Shown: piece after piece, positions 1-8,553 of the stretch
Layout: every line of letters begins with the position of its first letter
Position numbering within the stretch: the stretch's first letter is position 1
Origin: Photobacterium malacitanum
GTDB lineage: Bacteria; Pseudomonadota; Gammaproteobacteria; Enterobacterales; Vibrionaceae
Direction of reading: 5' to 3'
Assembly (NCBI RefSeq): GCF_900185615.1
Contig: NZ_FYAK01000005.1
Location: 62,001 to 126,000, forward strand
DNA length: 64,000 nucleotides
Program-made: the position numbers and the translations under genes
Notes under the pieces: generated by a model
Told to the model about the DNA's origin: nothing
The model's input: only the letters and a program-made list of their open reading frames with translations
Database searches by the model: none

Positions 1-638
1 TCAGTGATTGGGGTTGCAGCTGTTGAAACATAGGCTTCAACCGCGTGCGTTAATGCATCCATACCGGTTGCAGCGGTTAGGAACTTAGGCATTGCGACCA
101 TTAGCTCTGAATCGTTCACTGCAATAATTGGCGTGAAGTGCTTATCAACCACTGGGTATTTGGTTTCATCTTCTTGGTTAGTGATGATGGCAAATACTGT
201 CATTTCTGAAGCAGTACCTGCTGTTGTGTTCACGGTTACCAATGGCAGTTGTGGCTTCTTAGATAGATGCACACCTTTAGAGTAATCACGAATATGACCA
301 CCGTTCGCTGCCACTAATGCGATACCTTTTGCAGTATCGTGAGATGAACCACCACCAAATGAAATCACAAAATCAGCATGGCTTTGTGCAAGCAGCGCAA
401 GGCCATCTTCAATGTTTTTCTCAGTTGGGTTTGGCTGTACACCATCGTAAATAGTGTACTCAAGGCCGTGCGCAGTTAACTCGTCAGTTAGCTTGCTAAC
501 CAGACCCACTTCAACTAATACACCGTCAGTGACGATAAGGGCTTTTTTCAGCTCTTTTGATGCCAATTCAGCACCTAGAGATTGAATAGCGTTAGGACCC
601 ATTAGTGTTACAGGTGGCATGTAGAATACATTGCTCAT
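1..638 (-). CDS. Iron-containing alcohol dehydrogenase (YiaY/AdhB-like), N-terminal part, cut by window edge
   Basis: This is the first 212 or so codons of a group III (iron-dependent) alcohol dehydrogenase, which normally has about 380 residues; the C-terminus lies outside the window. These cytoplasmic enzymes interconvert alcohols and aldehydes or ketones with NAD(H). The nucleotide-binding motif GGGSSHD is at residues 95-101, and D194 and H198 (in GMDALTHAVE) match the first two iron ligands of the family. The start ATG at 638 is preceded by GGAG on the minus strand. It has no partner gene on its upstream side, so it is monocistronic or the first gene of a unit that continues off the window. 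The family is certain; the substrate (ethanol, threonine, lactaldehyde or another) cannot be told from this fragment. Confidence 0.93.
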   Translation of the reverse strand, partial: MSNVFYMPPVTLMGPNAIQSLGAELASKELKKALIVTDGVLVEVGLVSKLTDELTAHGLEYTIYDGVQPNPTEKNIEDGLALLAQSHADFVISFGGGSSHDTAKGIALVAANGGHIRDYSKGVHLSKKPQLPLVTVNTTAGTASEMTVFAIITNQEDETKYPVVDKHFTPIIAVNDSELMVAMPKFLTAATGMDALTHAVEAYVSTAATPIT

Positions 639-897
639 AATGAAGCTCCGTTAATATTTATTAATTTATGTTGGCTTACCGCATGTGCCATAAGCCGAAA
701 TTTTTTATAGAGATTGAAATAGCAAAGTGAGTGTTACCGACACCACATCTTTATTGTTATTTATTGTTATTGGTGGTGTTGATGTCGATGTAGTCATCTT
801 CTCATTTACTGAAACATAAACAATAGACTCAAAAAGCAAATTACTATTACACATACGTAATAATCATATTGAGCGCATTGGCTGCTGCTGTCTGTGG

Positions 898-1140
898 TTA
901 TTTATCTGCCGCTGATAGCAATTTTTCAGCAAAGCTTAAGTGCGCTTTAGGTTGGGTAAATACCACACCTGAGTGTGAACGCTCTGCGGTACCTTGCTTT
1001 TGGTAGTGTCCAGCATTTAGGCTATTAACGGCTGCTTTTTCAAACTGTACATTACCTGTGAAGGCACCATCTTTTGCTGATGCGTTGTAAGACATAGCGA
1101 TAATAGCGGTGGCGATGGCTGCTTTAATAACTGTTTTCAT
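898..1140 (-). CDS. Small exported protein of unknown function
   Basis: An 80-residue protein is read from the internal ATG at 1140; this start places a typical signal peptide (MKTVIKAAIATAIIAMSYNASA, cleavage after ASA) at the N-terminus, whereas the upstream in-frame start would add a basic non-signal stretch. The mature part of about 58 residues is hydrophilic, has no cysteine and no motif I recognise. It is predicted to be periplasmic or secreted. It stands alone: the nearest gene on the same strand is the alcohol dehydrogenase 260 bp downstream, and repeats lie upstream. Small exported orphan proteins of this kind occur in Vibrionaceae, but I cannot name a family. The coding call rests on the signal peptide and on the lack of a competing frame. 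Confidence 0.6.
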   Translation of the reverse strand: MKTVIKAAIATAIIAMSYNASAKDGAFTGNVQFEKAAVNSLNAGHYQKQGTAERSHSGVVFTQPKAHLSFAEKLLSAADK

Positions 1141-1280
1141 GAGTAATAAAACCTTGTGTATTGATATTTGTGAACGCCTTGTGCGTTTCGATGGGGTTAT
1201 TATCAATAATTACACCAAAAACAACAATACCATTAAAATACAAAAGATTGTTACTATATAGGAACAATTGGGAAGGACAG

Positions 1281-1367
1281 AGGCGAGAGTTCGAGGTTGC
1301 GAGGTTGCGAGTTGCGAGTTGCGAGTTGAGAGGCGAGAGTCGAGAGTCGAGAGTCGAGAGTTCGAGG
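1281..1367. repeat. Degenerate heptamer repeats (gcgagtt / cgagagt)
   Basis: The stretch is built from near-tandem 7-bp words: gcgagtt repeated about three times, then gagagtc three times, bordered by gagttcgagg on both sides. The strand shown is almost free of C apart from the CGAG core. The same vocabulary recurs in reverse complement near 25400, 62000 and 63600. Confidence 0.8.
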
Positions 1368-1651
1368 AATAGCACGGCAGTTGTGGCGATGGTGAGTGTT
1401 TTCGTTGGTTTGGGAGTAAATGGGACGTATAGCAGCAATGGCGGTGGGTCGTAACTTGGTTAACAACCTCATAACCCCACTTTTAAGCTGATTTAGCTCG
1501 ATAAAAGCTATAAAACATCGGCTTTGCTAACATTATTCCTCGAACACTGATCACGAAGTGCGGATTAGATGGGTACTGTTAAATACAGCCGTAAATAATA
1601 AAAAGTGTAATTAGTATCATGATATTTATGAGTTAAGTTGATTATGATTAT

Positions 1652-1673
1652 CCCCTTTAATAAGGGGGTTTTT
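1652..1673 (+). terminator. Intrinsic terminator-like hairpin upstream of the orphan gene
   Basis: A 6-bp stem (cccctt / aagggg) with a 4-nt loop is followed by G and five T. No plus-strand gene precedes it within the window, so it insulates the next gene or is a remnant of an insertion boundary. Confidence 0.55.
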
Positions 1674-1721
1674 GCGTAAAAGTAAAAACTCCTATTATTT
1701 GTTAAGTTTCTAGGAGGATAT

Positions 1722-3073
1722 GTGAGACAAATATCAAAAGCTCGCTTTGAGGCTTTGAGTTATGCACGAATTCCATTTGTTAAATTTATTTCTGAAGATA
1801 TTGAGTGGTATTCAAATGATAATAATGCAGTTTTAGGCACAATTTTACTGGATAAAATTGATAACGATTACGTTGCTATGGTGCTATGGTGCTAGGAAGA
1901 GATGAAGCTGGAGTTTTTAGATGTATAGATCAAGAACACAGCATTCCTAAAATTGTTGATGCTAGATCTATATTATTAAGAAAGATGGATCATCACTCTA
2001 AAGATGGTGCTGAGGAGTTCCCACAAGGTGTAATTACTCGGAAAAAAAATCTTATTTTTGAGTATATTGAGAAAAGAGAACCGATGCCTGATGACTATAA
2101 GTTACTAACCGAATGTAGCCTTTTTAGTCCAGCGAAAGAGCTTATTGCAGAAATAGCTTATTCATTCGAAGATCCTGATGGCAACTATATTGAGCAATTC
2201 CAGAGTTCTGGATTTAATTCGAGAATGTGGGAATTATATCTATATGCTTTTTTTCATGAAGCAGATTTCATGATAAATCGAGAGTTTAACGCTCCAGATT
2301 ATGTTATAGAAAAAATGGGAATACGTGTTTGTATTGAAGCTGTAACTGTTAATCCAAGTCAACATGTAGACAATGAACCTGAACCTAAGAATCATGAAGA
2401 AATGGAAAGGCTTTTAAAAGACTATATGCCGATAAAATATGGTAGTCCTTTATTTTCTAAATTAAACAAAAGGTATTGGGAGAAAGGGCACGTAGTAGGT
2501 AACCCATTACTTATTGCTATTCATGATTTTCATCAAACAGATTCAATGATGTGGTCAAGGAGTGCATTGGAAAGATATTTATATGGTGCTGATAGACAAT
2601 ATCGATTTGATGAAAATGGTGAACTTATACAAGAGGTAACTCAAATAGCTGAGCATCGGTGGAATGAAAAAGTAATTCCGTCTAACTTTTTTGCATTAGA
2701 AGATGCTAAGAATATCAGTGCGGTTATACATTCAAATCAAGCTACAATCGGCAAGTTTTTGCGAATGGGTTATTTAGCTGAATTTGGAAGAAGAGATCTA
2801 GATATTAAGTTTGTTGGGCAATGCATGAATTTTAACAATCAGCTTCCTATCGATTTTGAGTTTGAAGTTACTAATGGAGAGTATGAGGAATATTGGAGCA
2901 ACTCTATAACGATCTACCATAATCCTAATGCTCTAAATCCTTTAGATCCAGCTTTGTTTCCAAATGTTGCGCACGTGTTTTTTGAGGATGGACAGTTCAG
3001 TTCAGTTAAGCCTGTATATTATCCTATATATGGAAGAACACAGTATCGAGAAAAAGAAACTGTTAAAGAATGA
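1722..3073 (+). pseudogene. Orphan gene broken by an 8-bp tandem duplication; possible nuclease-like fold
   Basis: A GTG at 1722 with an AGGAGG box 4 nt upstream opens a frame that stops after 57 codons. At the stop lies a perfect tandem duplication of gctatggt (1875-1882 and 1883-1890). Removing one copy fuses this frame with the 395-codon frame downstream and gives one 447-residue protein, so the gene was intact before the duplication. I do not recognise a named family. Corrected residues 167-207 read WELYLYAFF, then APDYV, then CIEAVTVNP, which resembles the E...PD...E order of PD-(D/E)xK nucleases, but the usual lysine is not in place (inference, weak). The gene is clearly more AT-rich than its neighbours, has its own strong ribosome binding site and is flanked by hairpins, suggesting horizontal gain as a single cargo gene. 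A downstream ATG at 1886 might still give a truncated product. An assembly error would also explain it. Confidence 0.75.
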
Positions 3074-3110
3074 TTCGTTTGTTAGTACGCATAAATAGAC
3101 ATTTTGTTAA

Positions 3111-3136
3111 ATACCGTCCTTTTGAGGCGGTATTTT
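3111..3136 (+). terminator. Terminator of the orphan gene
   Basis: The inverted repeat ataccg / cggtat, with an inner cc/gg pair and loop ttttga, is followed by TTTTT. It lies 38 bp after the stop codon. Confidence 0.8.
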
Positions 3137-3201
3137 TATATGCGGCGTTGGAGAATTTTGATTGTTATTTAGCGGGCGGATTATATTACAACCATAATCA
3201 A

Positions 3202-3224
3202 ACAAGGCCGTTAAACGGCCTTGT
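3202..3224. terminator. 10-bp perfect hairpin between convergent genes
   Basis: The stem acaaggccgt / acggccttgt has a 3-nt loop. It sits between the orphan gene and the convergent small exported protein and probably ends transcription of the latter; the T tract is weak on both strands. Confidence 0.6.
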
Positions 3225-3245
3225 CTTAGAATCTGTTAACTCTTA

Positions 3246-3590
3246 TTACCACGTTAGTCCACATGCGCTCGCTTTTGCTTTCGCGAGGCTGTAGTACTTA
3301 CGCTTAACTAAGTAGTTACCGTCGTTTTTAAGCCCTTCAACACGTAGCCATTTATTTTTGCCAAAACGGGCTTTAACCGGAACACCAACCGCAAAGCGTT
3401 TACCTGATTGGTATTTCGCAACATAAAAAGAATCGCGTACTTTAAAGATGTAGCCATTGCTACCACAAATTCGAGCGCTCTCAACACGGCCTTTTTTAGT
3501 TTCGCCCCAACGACCCCAATCATTTGCGTGACTCGGTAAAGACGTTAGCGCAACCATACCAAGCAATAACCCTAAAATAGCTTTTTTCAT
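3246..3590 (-). CDS. Small exported protein, possibly SH3-like
   Basis: A 114-residue protein starts at the second of two nearby ATGs (3590), which lies 8 nt after a GAG box; the first ATG (3596) is too close to that box. A signal peptide MKKAILGLLLGMVALTSLPSHA is followed by a mature part beginning NDWGRWGE. The mature domain of about 92 residues is basic and rich in short beta-like segments (GYIFKVRDSFYVAKY, FAVGVPVKARF, NKWLRVEGL), with two cysteines that could form a disulfide. This is reminiscent of small SH3-like periplasmic domains, but the assignment is only by look. It is monocistronic. A 12-bp palindrome (3678-3689) lies upstream and could be an operator. Confidence 0.72.
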   Translation of the reverse strand: MKKAILGLLLGMVALTSLPSHANDWGRWGETKKGRVESARICGSNGYIFKVRDSFYVAKYQSGKRFAVGVPVKARFGKNKWLRVEGLKNDGNYLVKRKYYSLAKAKASACGLTW

Positions 3591-3677
3591 TATCATTCTC
3601 GAAAAAGTAAACTTATGAGTTTATTTTAATCATAAAAAATATCAATGAAAGAAAAATAATCCCATAATGTGAACAAT

Positions 3678-3689
3678 TGACAAATGTCA
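3678..3689. promoter_or_regulatory. 12-bp perfect palindrome upstream of a small exported protein gene
   Basis: TGACAAATGTCA is self-complementary and lies 88 bp upstream of the start codon at 3590. It could bind a dimeric regulator; no regulator can be named from the sequence. Confidence 0.3.
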
Positions 3690-3794
3690 GCAAAATACAT
3701 CGTTTTCGGCATGGGTTTATATAGAAATATAACTAATTAGTATGGTTTTAAGTGCTAGCTGTTTTTGAGGGTTCGCTATTTTGAGTCATAAACG

Positions 3795-3829
3795 GAAAAA
3801 AGGCTTTGAACGTATTCGTTCAAAGCCTT
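3795..3829 (-). terminator. Strong terminator of the 27-codon gene
   Basis: On the minus strand a 13-bp perfect stem (aaggctttgaacg and its complement) with a 4-nt loop is followed by a run of T. It lies 46 bp after the stop of the small gene, and no other minus-strand gene precedes it. Confidence 0.85.
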
Positions 3830-3875
3830 CTTAGGAAATATATTTAATGGTTAAGGCTCAGCCCTAACGTTGACT

Positions 3876-3959
3876 TTACTTAGTCATGTTGCCGCTTTTG
3901 TACATAGAAGCGAATACAGGTGTGTAAAGTGCAACAATTTTATTAACGATACCAGTCAT
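3876..3959 (-). CDS. 27-residue small protein gene with own promoter and terminator
   Basis: ATG at 3959 opens a 27-codon frame that reads MTGIVNKIVALYTPVF and ends SGNMTK. A GAGG ribosome binding site lies 8 nt upstream (GAGGAAAAAGAAATG). A sigma-70-like promoter (-10 TATAAT at 4052-4057) lies about 95 bp upstream, and a strong intrinsic terminator follows 46 bp downstream, so the transcript would be about 250 nt with only this frame. The peptide has one hydrophobic or amphipathic segment (IVNKIVALYTPVFASMY) and two lysine residues at the end; it could sit on or in the inner membrane. I recognise no family. It may be a real microprotein, a dual-function small RNA, or a leader peptide without a following gene. 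Function is unknown. Confidence 0.62.
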   Translation of the reverse strand: MTGIVNKIVALYTPVFASMYKSGNMTK

Positions 3960-4051
3960 TTCTTTTTCCTCAATAAACTCAGCTTTAAATAGTACAACCA
4001 TCGCCTATCCATTGAATCTATAAGGCTTGCGGTCGTGTTTTGATGGGGCTC

Positions 4052-4079
4052 ATTATAGATATTTTAGTTAACTTGAAAA
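4052..4079 (-). promoter_or_regulatory. Sigma-70-type promoter of the 27-codon gene
   Basis: On the minus strand TTTTCA (4074-4079) and a consensus TATAAT (4052-4057) are separated by 16 bp. Transcription would start near 4045 and give a 5' leader of about 85 nt. Confidence 0.55.
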
Positions 4080-4173
4080 ATGATAAAAACAACCACTTCA
4101 CATTAGTTTTTCTAATGCATATTTTAAGTAAATAACTACGCGTTTTCACCACGAATCCTCCACTTACAGCCAT

Positions 4174-4199
4174 AAAAAAAGGCCGCAATCTGCGACCTT
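4174..4199 (-). terminator. tkt terminator
   Basis: On the minus strand ggtcgc / gcggcc with loop agatt is followed by seven T; it lies 25 bp past the tkt stop codon. Confidence 0.85.
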
Positions 4200-4223
4200 C
4201 AACGATGGGGCTAAAGCGAATAC

Positions 4224-6236
4224 CTAGCCTAGTAACTCATTGGCGTTATTAACGATATTTTCAACCGTAAAGCCAAACATAGTAAAGAGTTCATCCGCTG
4301 GTGCAGACTCACCAAAGGTTGTCATACCAATAATGCGACCGTTAAGGCCAACATATTTGTACCAGTAATCAGCAATACCGGCTTCAATCGCAATTCGTGC
4401 GGTGACATTTGCAGGTAATACACTTTCACGGTAAGCCGCACTCTGCTTATCAAATAAATCAGTCGCAGGCATTGAAACCAAGCGTACTTGGCGACCAGCA
4501 GCGGTTAACTCAGCATATGCTTGCGCGGCGATACCCACTTCAGAACCGGTTGCGATCAGAATTAACTCTGGCTCAGCAGCACAATCTTTAAGAATGTAAC
4601 CACCTTTGGTGATATTCGCTACTTGGTCTGCATTACGATCTTGCTGATCAAGATTTTGACGCGAGAAGATCAACGCTGTAGGGCCATCTTTACGCTCAAT
4701 TGCGTATTTCCAAGCCACGGCTGATTCAACCTGATCACAAGGACGCCAAGTGCTCATATTGGGAGTTAAACGTAATGATGCCACTTGCTCTACTGGTTGG
4801 TGCGTTGGACCATCTTCACCTAAACCAATGGAATCATGAGTGTAAACCTGAATGTTCTGCACTTTCATTAGCGCAGCCATGCGTAACGCATTACGCGCAT
4901 ATTCCATAAACATTAGGAAGGTTGCACCATAAGGTACAAAACCACCGTGTAACGCAATACCGTTAATGATGGCAGTCATACCAAACTCACGCACACCGTA
5001 GTGAATGTAGTTACCTGATGCATCTGTTGGTGTGAGTGATTTAGAACCTGACCACATGGTTAAGTTAGACGGTGCTAAGTCAGCCGAGCCGCCCATGAAC
5101 TCAGGTAATAATTGACCATAAGCTTCAAGTGCATTTTGTGACGCTTTACGTGAGGCAATATTGGCCGGATTTGCTTGCAGATCTGCAATGATCTTTGATG
5201 TTTCAGCTTCCCAGTTTGCTGGTAATTCACCATTGATGCGACGGCTAAATTCAGCTGCTAATTGAGGGTAAGCTGCGCTATATGCGGCAAACTTTTGATC
5301 CCACGCTGTTTCTTTAGCGTTACCCGCTTCAGTCGCATTCCAATTAGCCGCAATCTCTGCCGGAATTTCAAATGGACCATGGTTCCAACCGAGGAACTCA
5401 CGTGCAGCAGCAATTTCTTCAGCGCCCAGTGGTGCGCCGTGACAATCATGCGAACCGGCTTTATTAGGCGAACCAAAACCAATGATGGTTTGGCAGCAAA
5501 TAAGGGTTGGCTTAGTGGTTTCTGCTTTTGCAGCTTCAATCGCGGCATTAATTGCCTCAGCATCGTGGCCATCAACAGTGGCAATTACATGCCAACCATA
5601 AGCTTCAAAACGTTTAGCGGTATCGTCTGAGAACCAACCTTCTACTTCACCATCAATAGAAATGCCGTTGTCATCCCAAAAAGCAATTAACTTACCTAAG
5701 CCTAACGTACCCGCTAATGAACATGCTTCATGAGAAATACCTTCCATCATGCAGCCATCACCCATAAAGGCATAAGTGTAATGGTCAACAATGTCATGGC
5801 CGTGCTGGTTAAATTGCTCTGCCATTGATTTTTCAGCCAATGCCATACCAACCGCATTGGTAATACCTTGACCTAATGGGCCGGTGGTCGTTTCAACACC
5901 CGGTGCATAACCATATTCTGGATGACCTGGTGTTTTTGAGTGTAATTGACGGAAGTTTTTCAGATCATCAATCGATAAATCATAACCGGTTAAATGAAGC
6001 AGTGAATAAATCAGCATTGAACCGTGGCCGTTTGATAGTACAAAACGATCGCGATCAGCCCAATTTGGATTGTGAGGATTATGATTCAAATGATCACGCC
6101 ACAATACTTCAGCAATATCTGCCATTCCCATCGGTGCACCAGGGTGACCTGAGTTCGCTTGTTGCACACCATCCATACTAAGTGCACGAATTGCATTGGC
6201 CAGTTCTTTACGAGACACCGCATTGCTAGAAGACAT
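4224..6236 (-). CDS. tkt: Transketolase
   Basis: This is a full-length transketolase of 670 residues (E. coli TktA has 663). It moves two-carbon ketol units between sugar phosphates in the non-oxidative pentose phosphate pathway, using thiamine diphosphate and a divalent metal, in the cytoplasm as a homodimer. Visible signatures are [10 protein letters not shown] near residue 28, the TPP/metal motif [12 protein letters not shown] near residue 158, and the phosphate-binding segment [11 protein letters not shown] near residue 473. It is transcribed away from metK, as in other Vibrionaceae, and ends in its own terminator. A PurR-like palindrome lies about 110 bp upstream, between the two divergent genes. 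Nothing in the protein departs from the family. Confidence 0.98.
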   Translation of the reverse strand: MSSSNAVSRKELANAIRALSMDGVQQANSGHPGAPMGMADIAEVLWRDHLNHNPHNPNWADRDRFVLSNGHGSMLIYSLLHLTGYDLSIDDLKNFRQLHSKTPGHPEYGYAPGVETTTGPLGQGITNAVGMALAEKSMAEQFNQHGHDIVDHYTYAFMGDGCMMEGISHEACSLAGTLGLGKLIAFWDDNGISIDGEVEGWFSDDTAKRFEAYGWHVIATVDGHDAEAINAAIEAAKAETTKPTLICCQTIIGFGSPNKAGSHDCHGAPLGAEEIAAAREFLGWNHGPFEIPAEIAANWNATEAGNAKETAWDQKFAAYSAAYPQLAAEFSRRINGELPANWEAETSKIIADLQANPANIASRKASQNALEAYGQLLPEFMGGSADLAPSNLTMWSGSKSLTPTDASGNYIHYGVREFGMTAIINGIALHGGFVPYGATFLMFMEYARNALRMAALMKVQNIQVYTHDSIGLGEDGPTHQPVEQVASLRLTPNMSTWRPCDQVESAVAWKYAIERKDGPTALIFSRQNLDQQDRNADQVANITKGGYILKDCAAEPELILIATGSEVGIAAQAYAELTAAGRQVRLVSMPATDLFDKQSAAYRESVLPANVTARIAIEAGIADYWYKYVGLNGRIIGMTTFGESAPADELFTMFGFTVENIVNNANELLG

Positions 6237-6344
6237 ATCTGCTCCAAATAGTCATAAAATAATAATTGCCGTCAAAATAGTGGCTGCTTTTTATTGGCAG
6301 TCACTTGATTGCGTTTGAGTATTGTCTCAAATAGAGGCGGCCGA

Positions 6345-6360
6345 CTGCAAACGTTTTCGT
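6345..6360. promoter_or_regulatory. Candidate PurR operator
   Basis: The 16-bp sequence ctgcaaacgttttcgt matches the PurR consensus ACGCAAACGTTTGCGT at 13 of 16 positions, including the central AAACGTTT. It lies about 110 bp upstream of tkt, a pathway gene that supplies ribose phosphate, which makes purine control plausible. Confidence 0.45.
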
Positions 6361-6520
6361 TTTTAAAAAAGCCATTTTATTCAATGCTATGCAACTTATA
6401 CCAATACCGCTTTTGAGCACCAATGTCAGTAAAATTAATGGCTTAATATTGAATAAGTTAGCGTTTTGACTAAATCCTTACAGATTACATTGTTGATTTT
6501 ATAACTGGTCGGGGTATTAT

Positions 6521-6536
6521 AGACGTCTAGACGGAG
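6521..6536. promoter_or_regulatory. MetJ operator (tandem met boxes)
   Basis: A perfect met box AGACGTCT (6521-6528) is followed directly by a second, partial box AGACGGAG. MetJ binds two or more such boxes with S-adenosylmethionine as corepressor and is known to repress metK in enteric bacteria. A likely -10 (TATTAT) ends just before it. Confidence 0.8.
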
Positions 6537-6629
6537 GTAGCTCTATACATATAAACGTATGGAATGCAGTGCAGTATCAGTATTACCGCTACCGTTCTAA
6601 TAAATTTATGAATATAAGTGAGATCACTA

Positions 6630-7784
6630 ATGGCTAAACACTTGTTTACTTCTGAGTCAGTATCGGAAGGACATCCAGATAAAATTGCAGACCAAATTTC
6701 AGATGCAGTCTTGGATGCAATTCTAGAGCAAGACCCGAAAGCGCGTGTTGCTTGTGAAACTTACGTAAAAACTGGCATGGTAATGGTCGGTGGTGAAGTA
6801 ACAACTTCAGCATGGGTTGATATCGAAGAAATCACTCGTGAAACAGTACGTGAGATTGGTTACGTTCATTCAGATATGGGCTTTGACGCTAATTCTTGTG
6901 CTGTACTAAATACCATTGGTAAGCAATCACCAGACATCAACCAAGGTGTTGATAAAGCAGACCCTAAAGAGCAGGGCGCTGGTGACCAAGGTATTATGTT
7001 TGGTTACGCAACTAACGAAACTAAAGAATTGATGCCTGCACCAATTACTTACTCTCACCGTCTTGTTCAACGTCAAGCGGAAGTACGTAAGAACGGTACG
7101 CTACCTTGGTTACGTCCTGATGCTAAATCTCAGGTAACGTTTGAATACGATCAAGGTAAGATTGTTGGTATTGATGCAGTTGTACTATCAACTCAACACA
7201 GTGATTCAATTTCAACAGCAGATCTACGTGAAGCTGTAATGGAAGAAATCATCAAACCAGTATTACCACAAGAGTGGCTACGTAAAGAAACTAAATTCTT
7301 TATCAACCCAACCGGTCGTTTTGTTATCGGTGGCCCAATGGGTGACTGTGGCCTAACTGGTCGTAAAATTATTGTTGATACTTACGGCGGTGCAGCACGT
7401 CACGGTGGCGGTGCATTCTCTGGTAAAGATCCATCAAAAGTTGACCGTTCAGCAGCATACGCAGCACGTTATGTTGCGAAAAACATTGTTGCTGCTGGTA
7501 TGGCTGAGCGTTGTGAAATTCAACTTTCATACGCTATCGGTGTTGCAGATCCAACATCTATCATGATTGAAACGTTTGGTACTGAAAAAGTACATCAAGA
7601 TATTATTATTGAAGCAGTTCGTCAGCACTTCGACCTACGCCCATATGGCCTACAAGAAATGCTAAACCTACTTCAACCTATCTACAAAAAGACGGCAGCC
7701 TATGGTCACTTTGGTCGTGATGAATTCCCTTGGGAAAAAACTGACAAAGTAGACGTATTACGCGAGTTCGCTAAACTTAAATAA
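6630..7784 (+). CDS. metK: S-adenosylmethionine synthetase
   Basis: MetK makes S-adenosylmethionine from methionine and ATP in the cytoplasm, with K+ and Mg2+, as a tetramer. The ATG at 6630 gives 384 residues, the same length as E. coli MetK, starting [18 protein letters not shown]; the GTG at 6618 would add four residues and lacks support. Conserved signatures are SEGHPDK at the N-terminus, the hexapeptide GAGDQG near residue 115, and the glycine-rich GGGAFSGKD near residue 262. The gene stands alone, divergent from tkt, with a MetJ operator about 95 bp upstream and an intrinsic terminator after the stop. Regulation by the end product through MetJ is therefore expected. Confidence 0.98.
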   Translation: MAKHLFTSESVSEGHPDKIADQISDAVLDAILEQDPKARVACETYVKTGMVMVGGEVTTSAWVDIEEITRETVREIGYVHSDMGFDANSCAVLNTIGKQSPDINQGVDKADPKEQGAGDQGIMFGYATNETKELMPAPITYSHRLVQRQAEVRKNGTLPWLRPDAKSQVTFEYDQGKIVGIDAVVLSTQHSDSISTADLREAVMEEIIKPVLPQEWLRKETKFFINPTGRFVIGGPMGDCGLTGRKIIVDTYGGAARHGGGAFSGKDPSKVDRSAAYAARYVAKNIVAAGMAERCEIQLSYAIGVADPTSIMIETFGTEKVHQDIIIEAVRQHFDLRPYGLQEMLNLLQPIYKKTAAYGHFGRDEFPWEKTDKVDVLREFAKLK

Positions 7785-7810
7785 TAATAAATTTAAGCTT
7801 ATCAGATACT

Positions 7811-7837
7811 AAGGGGCGATTATTCGTCCCTTTTTTT
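7811..7837 (+). terminator. metK terminator
   Basis: The hairpin aaggggcg / cgtccctt with loop attatt is followed by seven or more T, 26 bp after the metK stop. Confidence 0.85.
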
Positions 7838-7937
7838 ATATCTAAAATAAAATAATCGTCAATATTTATCCTGCGGTGTATAGTCTGCGGTAGTTATTCC
7901 CTACTCGGTGACCGATTAATCTAGGATATTTCACGCT

Positions 7938-8426
7938 ATGACCCCGCTACAAAAGCAAGTACTTACTCACGTAGAGCATTGCATCAAACATGCTAATCAA
8001 CGCCTCAATAAACGATTACAACAGCCCGCGGTTAATTTTACTCAACGTGGCAAAATTGCCGCTACTGCGCACTTACAAAAATGGGAACTACGCTTTAACC
8101 CAATTCTATTGGCTGAAAATCCTGACGCGTTTTTAAATCAGGTGGTGGCCCATGAAGTCGCCCATTTAGTGGTATTTAAATTATTTGGTCGCGTGCGTCC
8201 TCATGGTCGCGAGTGGCAACTGATCATGACTGAAGTGTTTAATGTTGAGCCTAAAACAACCCATAACTTTAATGTTAGCTCGGTCGCTGGAACGACTTAT
8301 ATTTACCACTGCCCATGTAGTGAATACCCACTAACTATTCGTCGTCACAATAAAGTTAAACGCGGTCAAGCCAGTTATCATTGCCGTAAATGTCGCCAAC
8401 CATTAGTGTTTAAAACTGTCGCTTAA
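7938..8426 (+). CDS. sprT: SprT family zinc metalloprotein
   Basis: A 162-residue SprT protein (E. coli SprT has 165). It carries the zinc-metalloprotease motif HEVAH at residues 72-76 and a C-terminal zinc-ribbon-like pair (HCPC and CRKC near residues 128 and 151). The bacterial protein is cytoplasmic and its biochemical role is not settled; eukaryotic relatives (Spartan) cleave DNA-protein crosslinks. It lies between metK and rsmE as in related bacteria, but the endonuclease I gene endA, often found between sprT and rsmE, is missing here: only 127 bp separate the two genes. The start ATG at 7938 aligns with the family N-terminus. Confidence 0.93.
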   Translation: MTPLQKQVLTHVEHCIKHANQRLNKRLQQPAVNFTQRGKIAATAHLQKWELRFNPILLAENPDAFLNQVVAHEVAHLVVFKLFGRVRPHGREWQLIMTEVFNVEPKTTHNFNVSSVAGTTYIYHCPCSEYPLTIRRHNKVKRGQASYHCRKCRQPLVFKTVA

Positions 8427-8553
8427 TCGTCACTCTCCTCTTCTGGCGACCACAATCCGTTGTTACTGATTAGCAATTAACTTTTGCCCTCCCTCTGCTG
8501 CTAACCGTGGTAATATCAGGTATTACTCAACCATTACTACAGATGACTGCATC

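Larger units (their letters stand above)
1141..1721. other. 580-bp gene-free stretch with degenerate repeats
   Basis: No convincing gene is present. The first half holds a purine-rich degenerate repeat (1281-1367). The second half is AT-rich and ends in a hairpin with a T tract just before the ribosome binding site of the next gene. Several open frames cross the repeat on both strands, but they follow from repeat composition. Confidence 0.7.
6237..6629. promoter_or_regulatory. Divergent tkt/metK control region
   Basis: This 393-bp spacer has no gene. It contains a PurR-like palindrome on the tkt side and a tandem met box on the metK side, so two different nutrient signals may act here. The metK leader downstream of the met box is about 95 nt and shows no recognisable SAM riboswitch. 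Confidence 0.6.

Noticed and set aside
1124..1472. Three overlapping open frames across the repeat at 1281
   Set aside because: Low-complexity translations of the repeat with no ribosome binding site.
3070..3294. 74-codon open frame after the orphan gene
   Set aside because: It reads through two hairpin terminators and overlaps a better-supported gene with a signal peptide on the other strand.
6537..6629. SAM riboswitch in the metK leader
   Set aside because: The leader is short and shows none of the conserved helices; the met box explains regulation.
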